In this document: positions 9,680 to 18,610 of the stretch, in pieces
How the letters are laid out: every line of letters starts with the position of its first letter
Numbering within the stretch: the first letter of the stretch is position 1
Assembly: GCA_038380435.1 (NCBI GenBank)
Contig: JAWZYU010000019.1
Span: 23,151,801 to 23,215,800, forward strand
Reading direction: 5' to 3'
DNA length: 64,000 bases
DNA from: Ryuthela nishihirai
Lineage: Eukaryota; Arthropoda; Arachnida; Araneae; Heptathelidae
Translations under genes and position numbers: made by a program
The notes under the pieces: model-generated
What the model was told of the DNA's origin: nothing
The model's input: only the letters and a program-made list of their open reading frames with translations
Databases searched by the model: none

Positions 9680-10534
9680 CGAACCAATCCTTCGTGTCAC
9701 GTGATTACAGAATTCAGGAAAAATATCTGGAGCGTGTACAGCAACTGTACACGCTCAATATTTTCGTGAGTGAGCCCACACGATCTAGTATCAAAATAAT
9801 ATGACCACCTACAGTCGCTCAGAAAAGTATCCGAACACTACGGTTGATTACTAAATTCAGAAAAAATATCTGGCAACGATTTTTTTAGAAATTAGTGATC
9901 TGGCAACCTTCGTGTCACGTGATTACAGAATTCAGAAAAAATATCTGGAGCGTGTACAGTTGCTGTACACGCTCAAATATTCCGCTCACACGATCTAGTA
10001 TCAAAATAATATGACCACCTACAGTCGCTCAAAAAAGTATCCGAACACTACGGTTGATTACAAAAAAGTATTGTGAACGGGCCAAAGCCAGCCTTCCATA
10101 ATTCACAAAAAATATCTGGCAACGATTTTTTTTAGAAATTAGTGATCTGGCAACCTTCGTGTCACGTGATTACAGAATTCAGAAAAAATATCTGGAGCGT
10201 GTACAGCAACTGTACACGCTCAATATTTCCGTGAGTGAGCCCACACGATCTAGTATCAAAATAATATGACCACCTACAGTCGCTCAAAAAAGTATCCGAA
10301 CACTACGGTTGATTACAAAATTCAGAAAAAATATCTGGTAACGATTTTTTTAGAAATTAGCGATCTGGCAAAATATCTGGCAACGATTTTTTTAGAAATT
10401 AGCGATCTGGCAACCTTCGTGTCACGTGACACGAAGGTTGCCAGATCGCTAATTTCTAAAAAAATCGTTGCCAGATATTTTTTCTGAATTTTGTAATCAA
10501 CCGTAGTGTTCGTATACTTTTTTGAGCGACTGTA
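9680..10534. repeat. Tandem array of foldback-MITE-derived units
   Basis: CCTTCGTGTCACGTGA starts at 9689, 9907, 10154 and 10414. Units of 218, 247 and 260 bp each contain an arm of the MITE family (CTACAGTCGCTCA at 9809, 10019 and 10274). The first three also have a separate 27-bp palindrome, GAGCGTGTACAG(C/T)(A/T)(A/G)CTGTACACGCTC, near 9731, 9948 and 10196. The last unit is a complete foldback MITE. Confidence 0.85.
10275..10534. mobile_element. Foldback MITE, complete copy
   Basis: Both arms are near-perfect inverted repeats starting TACAGTCGCTCAAAAAAG and meeting at the palindromic centre CCTTCGTGTCACGTGACACG near 10426. The ends are TA, as in Tc1/mariner-type elements. The left arm has an internal direct duplication of about 40 bp (AAATATCTGG...GCGATCTGGC). 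No coding capacity; it would depend on a transposase from elsewhere. Confidence 0.85.
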
Positions 10535-10584
10535 CCCTTTGCACCCTCGGGTTGGCGCGACCCTGCCAATATGTGCAAAAAAAG

Positions 10585-10612
10585 GTGCCGCTCACAGGTA
10601 AAACAGTCCAGA
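10585..10612 (+). mobile_element. SINE A tail fragment
   Basis: TGTGCAAAAAAAGGTGCCGC followed by TCACAGGTAAAACA matches the last 40 bp of SINE A in plus orientation. Only this piece is present. Confidence 0.5.
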
Positions 10613-10714
10613 AGCCTAGCCCATGATTCAAACGAACAAGTCACTCTTCTGATAAGCTCTGAAAGCATCATAAATCCTTTTACGATCTACGATCTACGCT
10701 AATTCAGGTAGGAA

Positions 10715-10928
10715 TAATAGATCAATAGGGTACCCGAAATTCGGTCTGACAGTTTCCTGGTAAGAAGTGTCTTGCAGCTGAAGCTTAAGAAATGTGCTAA
10801 GGTTAAGAAAATTATCTTCAACACCGAAGGTCTGAAAGATCCAGATATAGCCAAAGCATACCATGATAGGCTACTTAGTCATTATGACATTCGTTGTTTG
10901 CTTACTACTGAAGTTGAGAAACAAATAG
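10715..10928 (+). mobile_element. RTE-type LINE fragment (end of endonuclease domain)
   Basis: Diverged match to about 32790-32988 of the fuller LINE. Shared words include CATGATAGGCTACTTAGTCA and TTGCTTACTACTGAAGTTGA. Several indels. It runs directly into the 3' half of a SINE B. Confidence 0.75.
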
Positions 10929-11065
10929 GGTAAGGCATGGATGTTTGTGTTGATTTTCTGCTGAGGTCTCGCCTTCCTCACAGACCTTGTACTATGGCGT
11001 ATAAACTGGCAGGCTTCTGTCAGATTTCTGTGGCAAGCTGCTTGAGGGAGTTTTTCATTTTTTTT
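10927..11065 (+). mobile_element. SINE B 3' half
   Basis: Starts at GGGTAAGGCATGGATG, just after where the B-box would lie, and continues to CTTGAGGGAGTTTTTCATTTT. The tRNA head is absent and replaced by the LINE fragment. Confidence 0.75.
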
Positions 11066-12295
11066 AACGTAAACTGTTTATTTTTAAAGAGCATAAAATA
11101 ATTCATTACTGCTTTTTACAGTAGGCATGACTATTTTAAATAATTTTTGAGACTTTTAATATTCATGAGCTAGCAATTATAATTTTAATACGTAAATTTC
11201 AAGTAAAATATTTATTAAAATATTATTTTTTTATTTTATTGTTCTGGTTAGTTATGCTATAGATATTTGTGGACAAAACCTTATACCAGAAGAAGCCTGG
11301 ACAACACGATAAATACGATAAATAACATATAGAGTTTACTAAACTTTTTTCCTTAATATTATACCGGTAGTTTCTAATTTTTAAATATCTCGTTATCAGT
11401 TTTAAAATTTCCATAAATATTTTGATATTGTAATAATCATTAAAGGATTTTGTTCTACCTAATTTAAAACAAATAAATTTAATTTAGTTTTAAATAAATT
11501 AAATTGCCTAAATTTTAATGCAATTCTTTATTATTATTATTTAATACACTAAATTTCTTTTCTCTTTTTGCTCAACGGCTGCTCAGACATTGTGTATAAA
11601 AGTGGACTTTCTTTCTCTATTCTCCTCTCCCTCACCCTTCTCTAAGCCCTTGGAATCGTTGCGACGTGAACATTTAGCTCCATTACCTGCAAAAAAAGTA
11701 CTGGTCAGAAGTTAAACAAAGCGACTTCAGTGCAAGAAAAAAAATTACTCCTTTTGCAAAACTTGTAAATTTATATTTTCCAAATTTCCATTGTCATCAG
11801 AGGAAAAATAATCTCTTCATGATTGCAATCTCTCATAATAACCCACTTTTGTTAGAGGTAAAATGTTGCTCTTCATTTTACAAACCATATGTGCAACAAA
11901 CTCTTTGAAACTGCTTGACACTAGAAAAAGTTATAGAAATCTTTATCACATTAACGTATTGAGATTGAATCAGTAGTGTCTATAGCAACTTAATATGAAA
12001 TTACAAATATTTCAAGTTCATATATCGGTAACTGTGGAGAACAAGGAAACTTAATTCTGGCTACAATTATATATAAAGAAAAATATATAATTTTAAGAAA
12101 AAAAAAAGTGAGTATAGCATAAATACTAGATATAGACTGTCTAAAGGAAAATCAAATCCCTGAACTATCATTAGAAATCTTAAACAAATAAATCGCCTGA
12201 GTTACTCTTGACCTGATTCCCACCGTTTCAGGATCAATAGCGAAGGAAATTTTGAATAACGTTTTCTCCGTCTTGCTGTATTATTTAATCACTAT
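11066..12295. other. AT-rich sequence without recognised features
   Basis: Short open frames only. Poly-A/T tracts and TTTAAAT-type words dominate. Nothing else supported. Confidence 0.5.
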
Positions 12296-12299
12296 CTTC

Positions 12300-12480
12300 G
12301 CAATCTGTAGTTCCTGGATTCGAATCCCACCTCGGCTAGTATTAACATTTATCTCCACCCTGACCTCAGTCACCAGTGGACACCTAAAGATTTGAAAATG
12401 CCGCCGTTTGTCGGGTAGGACTTTAAGCCGTGACCCCATGTGAGGGACAGCCATAAGCTGTACACGTTAAAGAAGACGTT
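12300..12480 (+). mobile_element. Old SINE A fragment
   Basis: Diverged plus-strand match: GTAGTTCCTGGATTCGAATC (B-box region), ATTTATCTCC, GCCGCCGTTTGTCGG, TTAAGCCGTGACCCC and CACGTTAAAGAA in the usual order. Both ends are eroded. Confidence 0.7.
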
Positions 12481-12636
12481 AATTTATTTAAAGAACGTTA
12501 AAGAACAGAAAATATGTATTATATACTTATATTGCATGACACCTGCTGCCCAAGTCTTTAACTATCTATATCTAGAAGAGTTGCTGCAATTGCACGAGCT
12601 AATAATGATACAATCGAATGTCTATAGGCGAGTCTA

Positions 12637-13035
12637 GTGAGGCTTCGCGATCGTTCAGTGATCGTTCAGTCACTCAACTTCAGAGTTGGTAGATGTCTGG
12701 TATGCCATCCTGTTTACATCGCTGACATCTACGATGAATGGATATTAGGCCTTGATTTCCTAAAGAAACATGGATTCAGCATTAGATCCAGTGACAACCT
12801 ACTCATTTATAAGACAGAAGAGATCCCTCTGCTTAGCCGAACATCTGATTCTTTATCAAGTGTGACCACAGTACTAGTGACGAAAGACATAGAAATCCCA
12901 GCACAAAGTGAAATTATAGTCGTGGACGAGGGCCTTCCTGTTGGCAGTCACTGATGCCCCTGAATGGTAAATGAATATGGTAAAGGAGCTTTGGTTCGTG
13001 GTATCCTGGTTGCAAGGACTTTAGTCAGTGTAGAT
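12637..13035 (+). pseudogene. Gypsy protease/linker fragment
   Basis: The open frame at 12637-12954 includes DIYDEWILGLDFLKKHGF. The ILGLDFL block is the usual downstream signature of retroviral-type aspartic proteases in gypsy elements. The catalytic DSG motif lies upstream of where homology starts and is not seen. After a stop near 12952 the frame continues GILVARTLVSVD up to the hAT insertion and resumes on the far side at 15461. Confidence 0.75.
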
Positions 13036-13328
13036 CAGTGATTCCCAACCTTTTCTGGACCATCGCCCCCTTCAGAAGAGAACAAAAATTTCAACGCCCC
13101 CCTAGTGCATAATAGTTAATTTTATACGAAATATTAAAATATTGTTGCATATTATCTGTACCTAATTTATCTGTTTATTTATCTATTAAAAATCATAAAG
13201 CAGAAATTAATAAAACGACAACCAAATGTACAATAAAATTGTTTATTAAAATTTTAAAAATAAACACAGAATCAATAAGAAATAAAAAATAATGAGATAA
13301 ACACAAAATTAATAATAAATAAAAAAAA

Positions 13329-14432
13329 TTAATGAGATGGTTGAGGCTGGTGGAGTGTTAACAATTTGTTAAAGTCGGGTTCCAATTTCGTTAACATCAA
13401 TCGCAGATCGCCACGTTCAGTGATGTGTAGTCTGTTCCTCTTCTTTGACAGTAAATTAGCTACTGCACTGAATCCACGCTCAGCCATATAGGACGAAGGA
13501 AAGGCGATTAAAAACTTCTGTACTATTGCCCACAATCCAGGGTAGAGAACTGGTATTGATTTTTGAAGCCAGAACTCTTGGTATCCATGTTTGAATTTCA
13601 CTTTGAGTACTTCGTTAGTCGTGAGTTCTAAGAGTTCCTCTTCCAAATTTGATGATTCTTCAGTATCTGTGTTTGCGAAAGGATCTAAAACCCAACTCGG
13701 TATATTCATGTTTAAAATATCTTGGAAACGCTCCGTAAAATCAACATGAACTTCCAAGTGTTGGCAGTAAGTAAATAAATCTTCCGGTTTTGCAGAGACT
13801 GCTGATAATGTGGGAAAGTGGTTGTATTCATCTCTACCTAGATTTCGTTTGAATAGAAGAAGTTTTCCCGCAAAAGCAGCTATGACGTTTTTTGTTTTAA
13901 TTAAATTCAGCTCATCACCTTGCAATTGTAAATTAACTTGATTAAATATTTTAAACATGTCTGTCAAATAAGCGATGATATTTTTTGACGTAATCATTTT
14001 TTCCCGCAATTTTTCTTCTCTGTCTTCAAGAAAGTCCAGTACTGAGTCAAATAGATTGAAAAAACGATTCAGACAAACACCTTTAGAGAGCCAACGTACT
14101 TCTGTGTGTAGCAGCAAGCGATTGTAATCTTCATCATTTTCATTACAAAGCTTACCAAATAATCGGTCATTCAATGAATTGCTTCTAATCTTATTGATTG
14201 CTTTAATAACGTAATGGAGCGACGTATGCAGACGTTCATTCAAATTTTTTGCAACCAAATGCTGACGATGAATAACACAATGTACAGCGAGTACATTTGG
14301 TACTGCTTGTTTCAAATGCGCTATGAAACCCTTATGACGCCCTGTCATTGCTGGAGCACCATCAGTAGCACATAAAAATAATAAAACATCCCTAGAGCTA
14401 TCGCTTTTATAGATTTGATTTTGTGCACGCAT
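13329..14432 (-). CDS. hAT transposase, C-terminal part (SCAND3/ZBED-like), 367 codons open
   Basis: DNA transposase of the hAT superfamily, which cuts and pastes elements with 8-bp target duplications. Visible motifs: LCATDGAPAMTG (residues 21-31, with the conserved Asp), HCVIHRQHL (51-59), EVRWLSKG (111-118) and the C-terminal dimerisation block PSSYMAERGFSAV (312-324) followed by KKRNRL. This pattern is shared with the domesticated SCAND3, ZBED5 and GTF2IRD2 proteins and with their parent transposons. The N-terminal BED zinc finger and first catalytic region expected in a full protein (about 600 residues) are missing, and the methionine is simply the first in the open frame. It sits in the element at 13036-15452, on which it presumably once acted. 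The long intact frame amid decayed neighbours suggests a fairly young insertion; it could also be an exon-like end of a longer frame. Confidence 0.85.
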   Translation of the reverse strand: MRAQNQIYKSDSSRDVLLFLCATDGAPAMTGRHKGFIAHLKQAVPNVLAVHCVIHRQHLVAKNLNERLHTSLHYVIKAINKIRSNSLNDRLFGKLCNENDEDYNRLLLHTEVRWLSKGVCLNRFFNLFDSVLDFLEDREEKLREKMITSKNIIAYLTDMFKIFNQVNLQLQGDELNLIKTKNVIAAFAGKLLLFKRNLGRDEYNHFPTLSAVSAKPEDLFTYCQHLEVHVDFTERFQDILNMNIPSWVLDPFANTDTEESSNLEEELLELTTNEVLKVKFKHGYQEFWLQKSIPVLYPGLWAIVQKFLIAFPSSYMAERGFSAVANLLSKKRNRLHITERGDLRLMLTKLEPDFNKLLTLHQPQPSH

Positions 14433-14770
14433 TAACTTGTATGTTTGCGATGCCGGTGCACTTGCTCCGTAAACAAGTCATTTCAAGCTCCCATATTCTT
14501 GTCGAAACATGTTAAATTGCATGAACCGCGTGTTTGCCTATCAACTTGCAAGGACTTGTCACCGTCAATCTATTCTAAACTAAAACAAAGTAGGTATAGG
14601 TATACCTAATGCTAATTTAAAAATGCTTATCAACGCGATAACAATAAGATAATTTGCATAGCTAGATAAAATATTTATTCATGAAAACAGGTATTTTCAA
14701 AGTATTTTATTATATTAAAAAATAATTATAAAAAAATATTAAATATAATAAATTTATTATTATTATATTA
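14433..14770. other. hAT interior, eroded transposase 5' region
   Basis: For about 90 bp upstream of 14432 the minus strand still resembles transposase. Beyond that it is AT-rich with ATTATTATT runs and no motif. Confidence 0.4.
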
Positions 14771-14774
14771 TTAT

Positions 14775-15290
14775 TGCATCAAGGTTGATTCGCATATCAG
14801 GACGGACACACATGTCCAACATAATAAGCCTGATATAGTAGTGCATGTAAGGTATTGAATGAGATTACAATTATTGAAGTAGGAATAACATCTCAGGATA
14901 ACCTGCAGAGAGTAGAGGTTGAAAAGAAGAGGAAGTATGATCTGCTGGCTAATGAGTTGAGCCAAATTCACAAGGGTAATGTTAATATTATACCTTATGT
15001 TCTGACGTGGGATGGTATTGTAACTACGTACCATAAAGCATACTCAAAGCGACTTGGAGTGGGAAAACATATTGAAGCGACTTGGAGTGGGAAAACATAT
15101 TGAAACTTATATCCAATATGTGATCTTGAAGAGAACTTTTGAGAACATCTCAGTCGACTTCAGACGTATCAGTACGCTAGTAGGCGGTAGCAGGGAACTT
15201 ATTGTCCAAGCTGCAGTTGAAAAGCTGTAGATGACGGATAAGGTAGTGGATGACCAGAATCACCAGGAAGACGCCATAGAATAGAAGAGA
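14775..15290 (+). pseudogene. Restriction-like endonuclease end of an R2/NeSL-type LINE
   Basis: Plus-strand reading gives HNKPDIVVH (about 14818-14845), NEITIIEVGITSQDNLQ, then EKKRKYDLLANELSQIHKG, IIPYVLTWDG and TTYHKAY. The PD...EVG pair fits a PD-(D/E)XK nuclease fold as found at the C-terminus of site-specific non-LTR retrotransposons. A 28-bp exact tandem duplication (15049-15076 and 15077-15104) shifts the frame; past it the family pattern resumes for about 50 codons. Only the extreme 3' end of the LINE is present, as expected for a 5'-truncated insertion into the hAT. Confidence 0.65.
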
Positions 15291-15460
15291 TAAAAAGGTT
15301 GTCACAGAAAATTCCATTAAATTTATTTATTTATTTGACCGCCCCTCTTGACTGCCTCAACGCCTCCCATTTGCCTCTGGATCCGCTACCGCCCCCATGG
15401 AAGGTTCCAGCGCCCACTGGGGGGGCGGTATCGCCCCCGTTGGGAATCTATGGTGTAGAT

Positions 15461-16570
15461 AAAGAATAGATTCCTATCACAGTGACTAACTGTAACAAAT
15501 CCAATAGAATATTGAAAAAGGGTGAAGAATTAGCAATATGTGAACCTATTACTTGGATAACAAGTATAAACAAAATAGAAGTTACTGACTCAAACCAACG
15601 CCATACTGATATCCCATCTCATCTTATTGACTTATGGAAAGAAACAATAAGAATATTAACTGCAGACCAAGGTGTTAAGGCCGAGAACCTAATGAAAGAG
15701 TTTTCTAACATTTTTCTCCTACATCAAATAATTATGGCCGTACTAACCTGACAGAACATACGATCAACACTGGTGATTTTCCTCCAGTCCATTTACCAGC
15801 AAGAAGGATTCCAATAGCAAAACGGGAGGGGACAGAACAACTCATAAGGGACATGGAAGCTCAGGATATTATAGAACTGTCATCGAGTCGCAGGACATCA
15901 CCAATGGTTTTTGTGAAGTAAAAGGATGTAATCTACCAGATTTTATGTGGATTACCGTAGATTGAATGACATAACAAAGAAGGCTGCTTTCCTTTACCTA
16001 GGTTCGATGATACACTTGACTGGAGGAAACACTCTATCTGGGTAAGAATGGTTCTCGACATCAGATTTGAAGAGCTGCGATTGGCAAGTTGGTATACATC
16101 CTGGAGACCGTGAGAAAACAGCTTTCACTACAGGAATGGACTTTGGCAGTTAAAGTGATGCCATTTGGATTTTTCCATGAACCTGCAATGTTTGAACGAC
16201 TAATGGAGTCGGTACTCAAAGGTTTGTTTTGGGTGGTCTGCCTGGTTTACTTGGACGACATCATCGCTCTTGGAAACACTTTTGATAAACATTTCAGAAA
16301 TCTTCTTCAAGTGTTTGAAACATTTAGGGCAGGCAGGCTCAATTGGGACCGACTAAGTTTAAACTGTTCCAGCAAGAAGTGCATTAGCTTGGTCATGTGA
16401 TAACTACATCAGGGATAAACACTGATCCTAATAAGACAGAAGCTGTAATAGACTGTCCTCCACCACAGGATGCTTATCAACTTCGTAACTTTATTGGACT
16501 TTGCACATATTATAGATTTGTCAAGTGTTTCTCCAACATAGCAAAGCATTACATCATCTGATAGAGTAGG
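15461..16570 (+). pseudogene. Gypsy reverse transcriptase region
   Basis: RNA-dependent DNA polymerase domain. Seen in order: HLPARRIPIAKREG, DMEAQDIIELSSS, MPFGFFHEPAMFERLM (residues 26-41 of the open frame at 16089), then LVYLDDI at about 16242-16262, the YXDD catalytic box. Stops and frameshifts occur at 15920-16090 and after 16398. The part with the first catalytic Asp is scrambled. Confidence 0.85.
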
Positions 16571-16599
16571 CTCAAGGGTTCATGTGGACCACCGAATAG

Positions 16600-16712
16600 G
16601 ACCTGGCCTTCCAACATATGGGAAATCAATTGTAAGTGCCCTTCCAAAATATGGGAAACGAATGGGAATGGCGTTCTAACATATTAGGAAGTGGCCTTCC
16701 TAATATGAAGGC
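16600..16712. repeat. Local repeats between RT and RNase H
   Basis: CTTCCAACATATGGGAAA and variants (GCCCTTCCAAAATATGGGAA, GCCTTCCTAATATG) occur about four times, followed by an imperfect hairpin AGGAAGTGGCCTTCCT (16687-16702). Confidence 0.6.
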
Positions 16713-16729
16713 ACGTTCTTTCCACGACA

Positions 16730-17115
16730 CCAGTGTTGGCATATCCACAAGCTGGAGAACAGTTCATATTAGACACTAACGCAAGTAACACAGGATTTGG
16801 TGCTGTGCTTTCACAACAACAAGACGGACAAGAAAGAGTTATTGCATATTTTAGCAAAACTTTATTCAAACCAGAAAGGAATTATTGTGTCACACGAAAA
16901 GAAATGTTAGCAATAGTAAAAGCAATAGAACATTTCATCATTATCTGTATGGCCAGAAATTTCTTATTCGTACTGATCACGCTGTACTCAGGTGGCTACT
17001 ACACTTTAAAAGCCCTGAAAGATAAATTGCTAGGTGGATGCAGCGGTTAGAAGAATATAATTTCTCCATTGAGCATCGAAGTGGTAAACTACACAGGAAT
17101 GCAGATGCCCTTCCC
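16730..17115 (+). pseudogene. Gypsy RNase H region
   Basis: Degrades RNA in the RNA-DNA hybrid. FILDTNASNTGFGAVLSQ carries the first acidic residue; RVIAYFSKTLFKPERNYCVT and KEMLAIVKAIEHF follow, with the catalytic Glu in KEML. A frameshift near 16940 moves the next block (RWMQRLEEYNFSI) to another frame. Confidence 0.85.
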
Positions 17116-17449
17116 AGACGTCCAGGTATTATTATAATATTAGTATAATGGTAATATATATATAATCCAGGTATTACTATAATCCAACTGTAAATATTAT
17201 TGTAGTGCAAGTTGAAACATAGTACTAAAGATATATATACCCATAAGACAATTAATATCGACACAAGAAAACAGCGATACTCCAAACACCTGGAGCCCAA
17301 TAGAAATTAGAAAGGCCCAACTTGAATAAAAAATTTGATTAAAACATCTGATACAAGACCTAATTGGATGCTAATCTCGAGGTATAGCCCAACTACCAAA
17401 AGTTATTGCGCGCAATGGGACTCTTTAGAAGTGAAAGATGGTGTATTAC

Positions 17450-18500
17450 ACAGGAGATGGTAGAATCCCACTGGACGATTGATCCGTTGGCATATAATCC
17501 TTCCTCGCTCCCGAGTGGAACTGGTGATTAAAGATATGCCTGATAGTGCCGCTGGGGGACCCTTTGTTGTTAACAAGACATTAGCGAAATCCACGGAACG
17601 ATTTCTTTGGCTGAAAAGTCGGACATACATTGAAAAATGGTGTACACAATGTGAGGCCTGTGCAGCAAAAAAGCCCTAAGATTAAGAGTTGGGGGAAGCT
17701 GCAGACGTATAAGTTGGTGTCCCTTTTGAGAGAATAGCCATTGATGTAATGGGTCCGTTTCCTAGGACTGATAATGGGAATCACAATTTATTATTGGGAA
17801 TGGATTATTTCACGAAGTGGCCAGAAGTCTATCCCATCCAAGATCAAGAGGCAACAACATTTGAAGAGATGATAATAAATTACTTGATTAGTAGGTATGG
17901 AGTACCTTTGCAACTCCAATCTGACCAAGGACGGAATCCAATGTGTTTAAAGACATCTGTCAACTATTAGGCATTCAGAAATCAGAACAATTCCCCTTCA
18001 CCCTTTGTCGGATGGTATGTTGAGAGATTTAACAGAAAAATTGCACAAAATCTAGCATTGTATGGCGACGACCATCAACGTGACTGGGATCGCCACATAC
18101 AACTGTTTTTGTTGGCATACAGAAGAGAAATGCACGAGATAACTGGATAGATACTTTCCATGATGCTATTTGGAAGAGAATTACGTCTTCCTTGTGACCT
18201 TTTATATGGTCGGCCCGAAACAATGGTTGTGTCCACTTCATAATACGTACAAGAATTACAACAACGAACTAGAAAAAATCCACCACTCCGTCAGACATAA
18301 CATCAACTAGGCAAGAGAGAGAATACGAGGTATGACAGTAAAACAAATGGAACTCTTTTCAATCAAGGAGATCTTTTCTGGTTATATAATCCACATAGAA
18401 AGAAGAGACTTTCTCCAAAACTTCAGAAACCTTGGGAAGGTCCATATACGGTAATTAACAGGATTAAGGACGTGATGTATCGCATTCGTTGACGTCCGTC
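17450..18500 (+). pseudogene. Gypsy integrase region
   Basis: DDE integrase. The zinc-binding N-terminus (CTQCEACAAKKP, 17641-17676) is followed by core blocks MGPFPRTDNGNHNLLLGMDY with the first Asp, SDQGRNP with the second, and WYVERFNRKIA with the Glu. There is a frameshift between the last two and further stops downstream. The C-terminal KPWEGPYTVINRI and HVDHLAPF blocks are typical of gypsy elements. Confidence 0.85.
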
Positions 18501-18610
18501 TGCAAAGTGAAATGTGGTTCACGTGGATCATTTGGCCCCGTTTCATTGAAGAACTGAAGAAGTTTCGGAATTCAGAATTGTTCGGTAGGAACAAAACCAA
18601 AGGAGGAGAC

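Larger units (their letters stand above)
13036..15452. mobile_element. hAT transposon, 2417 bp, nested in gypsy
   Basis: Left end CAGTGATTCCCA and right end TGGGAATCTATG are inverted repeats (10 of 12 match). The element is flanked by GTGTAGAT at 13028-13035 and 15453-15460, the 8-bp target duplication expected of hAT. The inner ends are also related (runs of CGCCCCC on both sides). It holds a transposase frame on the minus strand near the left end and a foreign LINE fragment on the plus strand near the right end. Confidence 0.9.
12637..18610 (+). mobile_element. Ty3/gypsy retrotransposon, decayed, 5'-truncated
   Basis: The pieces run in the usual gypsy order on the plus strand: end of the protease-like domain (12637-13035), reverse transcriptase (about 15780-16570), RNase H (about 16730-17110), then integrase (about 17450-18500). 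A hAT element interrupts it at 13036-15452. No gag or 5' LTR is visible to the left; homology starts inside the protease region. Many stops and frameshifts and two short expanded tracts (16600-16710, 17125-17280) show it is dead. A purine-rich run (18597-18609) precedes TGTTACG at 18612, the expected start of a 3' LTR. Confidence 0.85.

Noticed and set aside
9680..10534. A CRISPR-like array of palindromic repeats
   Set aside because: The units are 218-260 bp and share their whole sequence; no unique spacers and the genome is eukaryotic.
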